From Marinilabilia sp. UBA5340 (GTDB lineage Bacteria > Bacteroidota > Bacteroidia > Bacteroidales > Marinilabiliaceae), in assembly GCA_002411085.1 (NCBI GenBank), contig DHQK01000106.1, positions 1-8,140 on the forward strand: a stretch of 8,140 nucleotides of DNA. Reading direction: 5' to 3'. Position 1 is the stretch's first letter. Every line of letters starts with the position of its first letter. The notes under the pieces were generated by a model. The model was not told the DNA's origin and searched no databases. It was given only the letters and a program-made list of their open reading frames with translations. Shown in pieces: positions 6,645 through 8,140 of this stretch. Position numbers and translations under genes: made by a program.

Positions 6645-7436
6645 CTACCGATCGAGCCAGTTTTTTACCATGGTAGCCTTTTCGCGGCTTACCACTATTC
6701 GCTCCGGTGTTTTCAGTCCGGGAACGAGTTTTATAATCAGTTTGCTGTTGAAGTAGTTTTCCACCCTGTCAATGGCATTCAGGTTGATGATAAATTGCCG
6801 GTTCATGCGCAGAAAATCATCGGGATTCAATTCCTCTTCCAGATCCGAAAGCGTCCAGTCGATAATGTGCTGCCTGTTTTTGAAGGTAACCGCCATGGTT
6901 ATTTTGTCTTCCACCATGAAGAATGCAATGTCTTCCACGGGAATTTGTTTGTACGCATCGGCTTTGGCAACCAGGAAGCGTTTCCGGAATCTGTTTTGAT
7001 GGCGGGTGACTTCCTCGGCCAGTCTGGAATAATCTATCAGTTTGGGCGATGCTATCTGCTGGTCGATAGCCAAAGATGCTTTCTCTAATTTTGCAAATAC
7101 CTTTTTCAGATCCTCTGTTTTGATGGGTTTCAGCAGATAGGCAACGCTGTTGACATCGAATGCTTCGATGGCATACTCGTTGTAAGCAGTGGTGAAAACA
7201 ATGGCTTTGTTGGAAGCATCTGCCTGGTCAAAAATGGAAAAACAGATGCCGTCGGCCAGCTGGATGTCCATGAAGATGAGCGCAGGCTCCGGGTTGTTTT
7301 TGAGCCATTTTACGGTATCCTCCACGGTTCTTAACTCATCATCTACCGTGATGTCGGGACGCAGGTTTTCTATTTGTTTCCTCAGTGCCCTGGACAACAG
7401 GGGCTCGTCTTCTACAATGAGTGCTTTATAGTTCAT
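6645..7436 (-). CDS. LytTR-family response regulator
   Basis: Cytoplasmic DNA-binding response regulator, 263 aa, a normal length for the family. The N-terminal receiver domain (about 1-120) has the acidic pair E9-D10, phospho-acceptor D57 in FMDIQLADG, T83 in the TTAYNEYAIEAF region and K103 in YLLKPI. After a linker, residues of about 155-263 form a LytTR domain, recognisable by the VEDIAFFMVEDK strand, the DFLRMNRQFIINLNAID segment and a C-terminal strand ending in VVSREKATMVKNWLDR. The ATG lies inside the end of the kinase gene and has no Shine-Dalgarno sequence. LytTR proteins generally bind pairs of direct repeats upstream of target promoters. The spacer following this gene contains such a pair, so the six-gene lipid-type operon next door is a candidate target, although this is only inferred. 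Confidence 0.95.
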   Translation of the reverse strand: MNYKALIVEDEPLLSRALRKQIENLRPDITVDDELRTVEDTVKWLKNNPEPALIFMDIQLADGICFSIFDQADASNKAIVFTTAYNEYAIEAFDVNSVAYLLKPIKTEDLKKVFAKLEKASLAIDQQIASPKLIDYSRLAEEVTRHQNRFRKRFLVAKADAYKQIPVEDIAFFMVEDKITMAVTFKNRQHIIDWTLSDLEEELNPDDFLRMNRQFIINLNAIDRVENYFNSKLIIKLVPGLKTPERIVVSREKATMVKNWLDR

Positions 7437-8140
7437 GATGTTGGCTGTTTTGAATTAATGGGATAGAGACACTGAATGTTTCATTGGTTTGGAGGACTTC
7501 CACGCTGCCTTTCAATCCCAGGTACTGATATCTTTTCTTGAGGTTCGACAGGCCGGTATTGGTGGAATAGGTCGAATTTCTGGGTTGATAGTTATTGGAG
7601 ACGGTCAACCTGTTGTTCCGGGTGTAAATTTCCAGATTCAGAGGCCTGGCTTCGGTGGCCAGATTGTGTTTGATGGCATTTTCTACCAGGTACTGTAAAC
7701 TCAGCGGAGGCAAAAGTTTATTCAGTGCATCTTGTTCTACTGCAATGTTGTAAATAAAACCTTCGCCCAGTCGCTCCTTATGGAGCGTGATGTAGGCGCG
7801 GATGAACTCCAGCTCCTCCTCCAGCGGGGTCAGCCGTGAATTTGTACTTTTTAATACATATCGGTAGACATCCGTGAATTTTTCGGTGAATGTGAGGGCT
7901 TTGTCGGGGTTTTCCGGAATGATTGCCATCAGGGTACTCAGGTTATTGAACAAAAAATGGGGGTTCAACTGATCCTGCAGGGCAAAATAATCCAATCTTA
8001 GTTTTTCCTGTCGGAGCTTTTCATTTTCCAGAATAAAATATTTGAGGGAATTGTGGTAGTTGTTTGCCACCAACGCTGCCACAAAGATGGTAACAAAGAG
8101 AACCAGAATGGTGATGCCCAAAGCAAAGGAATCCGGATCT
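7426..8140 (-). CDS. LytS/YpdA-type sensor histidine kinase, 5' end missing
   Basis: Membrane sensor kinase that should phosphorylate the response regulator encoded immediately after it. The frame stays open to the right window edge. A TTG at 8121 is only an internal codon, because upstream codons continue without a stop, so the N-terminal sensor and earlier membrane segments lie outside the window. Numbering from that TTG, one hydrophobic helix (about residues 3-19) is followed by a short helical linker (about 24-45) and the His_kinase domain with LNPHFLFNN. The phospho-acceptor is H55 (codon 7959-7957). The ATPase part has the N box LVENAIKHN and a late GLSNLKKRY motif. The usual DNG-type motif is reduced to VSNNYQ, a change I recall as common in this subfamily. 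The 3' end overlaps the regulator gene by 11 bases, so translation is probably coupled. The sensed signal cannot be read from this fragment. Confidence 0.93.
   Translation of the reverse strand, partial: DPDSFALGITILVLFVTIFVAALVANNYHNSLKYFILENEKLRQEKLRLDYFALQDQLNPHFLFNNLSTLMAIIPENPDKALTFTEKFTDVYRYVLKSTNSRLTPLEEELEFIRAYITLHKERLGEGFIYNIAVEQDALNKLLPPLSLQYLVENAIKHNLATEARPLNLEIYTRNNRLTVSNNYQPRNSTYSTNTGLSNLKKRYQYLGLKGSVEVLQTNETFSVSIPLIQNSQHHEL

Noticed and set aside
6795..7088. Plus-strand open frame of 97 codons opposite the response regulator
   Set aside because: The overlapped regulator has intact receiver and LytTR domains; the antisense frame shows no domain and no promoter.
8119..8121. TTG as the start codon of the histidine kinase
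   Set aside because: The same frame runs on without a stop to the window edge, and a LytS-type kinase needs further N-terminal sequence, so the gene is truncated by the window rather than starting here.

Overview
The window reads as a chromosomal segment of a Bacteroidota bacterium. Three things point there. None of the seven visible gene starts has a Shine-Dalgarno sequence. The one good promoter match is the Bacteroidota -7 element TAnnTTTG. The regulators are a LytS-type histidine kinase paired with a LytTR response regulator, a combination very common in that phylum. No close homologue could be searched, so genus and species are not assigned. All eight genes lie on the minus strand, so the window is best read from right to left. 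I see no RNA gene, mobile element, CRISPR array or attachment site.

Region 1 (8140 to 6645) is a two-component system. A LytS/YpdA-type sensor kinase, cut by the right window edge, overlaps a LytTR response regulator by 11 bases.

Region 2 (6644 to 6419) is a 226-base intergenic spacer with unusually dense structure. It holds a weak candidate terminator for the two-component genes, a 7-bp direct repeat TTCACAG placed just upstream of a perfect TAnnTTTG element, and a nested inverted repeat in the start of the predicted leader RNA.

Region 3 (6418 to 26) is a tight six-gene run, with gaps of 17 and 1 bases, a 4-base overlap, and gaps of 15 and 16 bases. In order it encodes an MMPL/RND transporter, a LolA-like periplasmic protein, a TauE/SafE permease, a CdsA-type CDP-lipid synthase, a dolichol/phytol/diacylglycerol-kinase-like membrane enzyme and an extended SDR of the acyl/thioester-reductase type.

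The contents of region 3 suggest one pathway. A hydrophobic alcohol or lipid would be made or modified by the reductase, phosphorylated by the CTP-dependent-kinase-like protein, activated with CTP by the CdsA-like protein, then extracted by the MMPL pump and carried across the periplasm by the LolA-like protein. TauE might move a small (possibly sulfur-containing) anion connected with the product. This is inference from families and gene order; the substrate is unknown. The neighbouring LytTR system is a plausible but unproven regulator.
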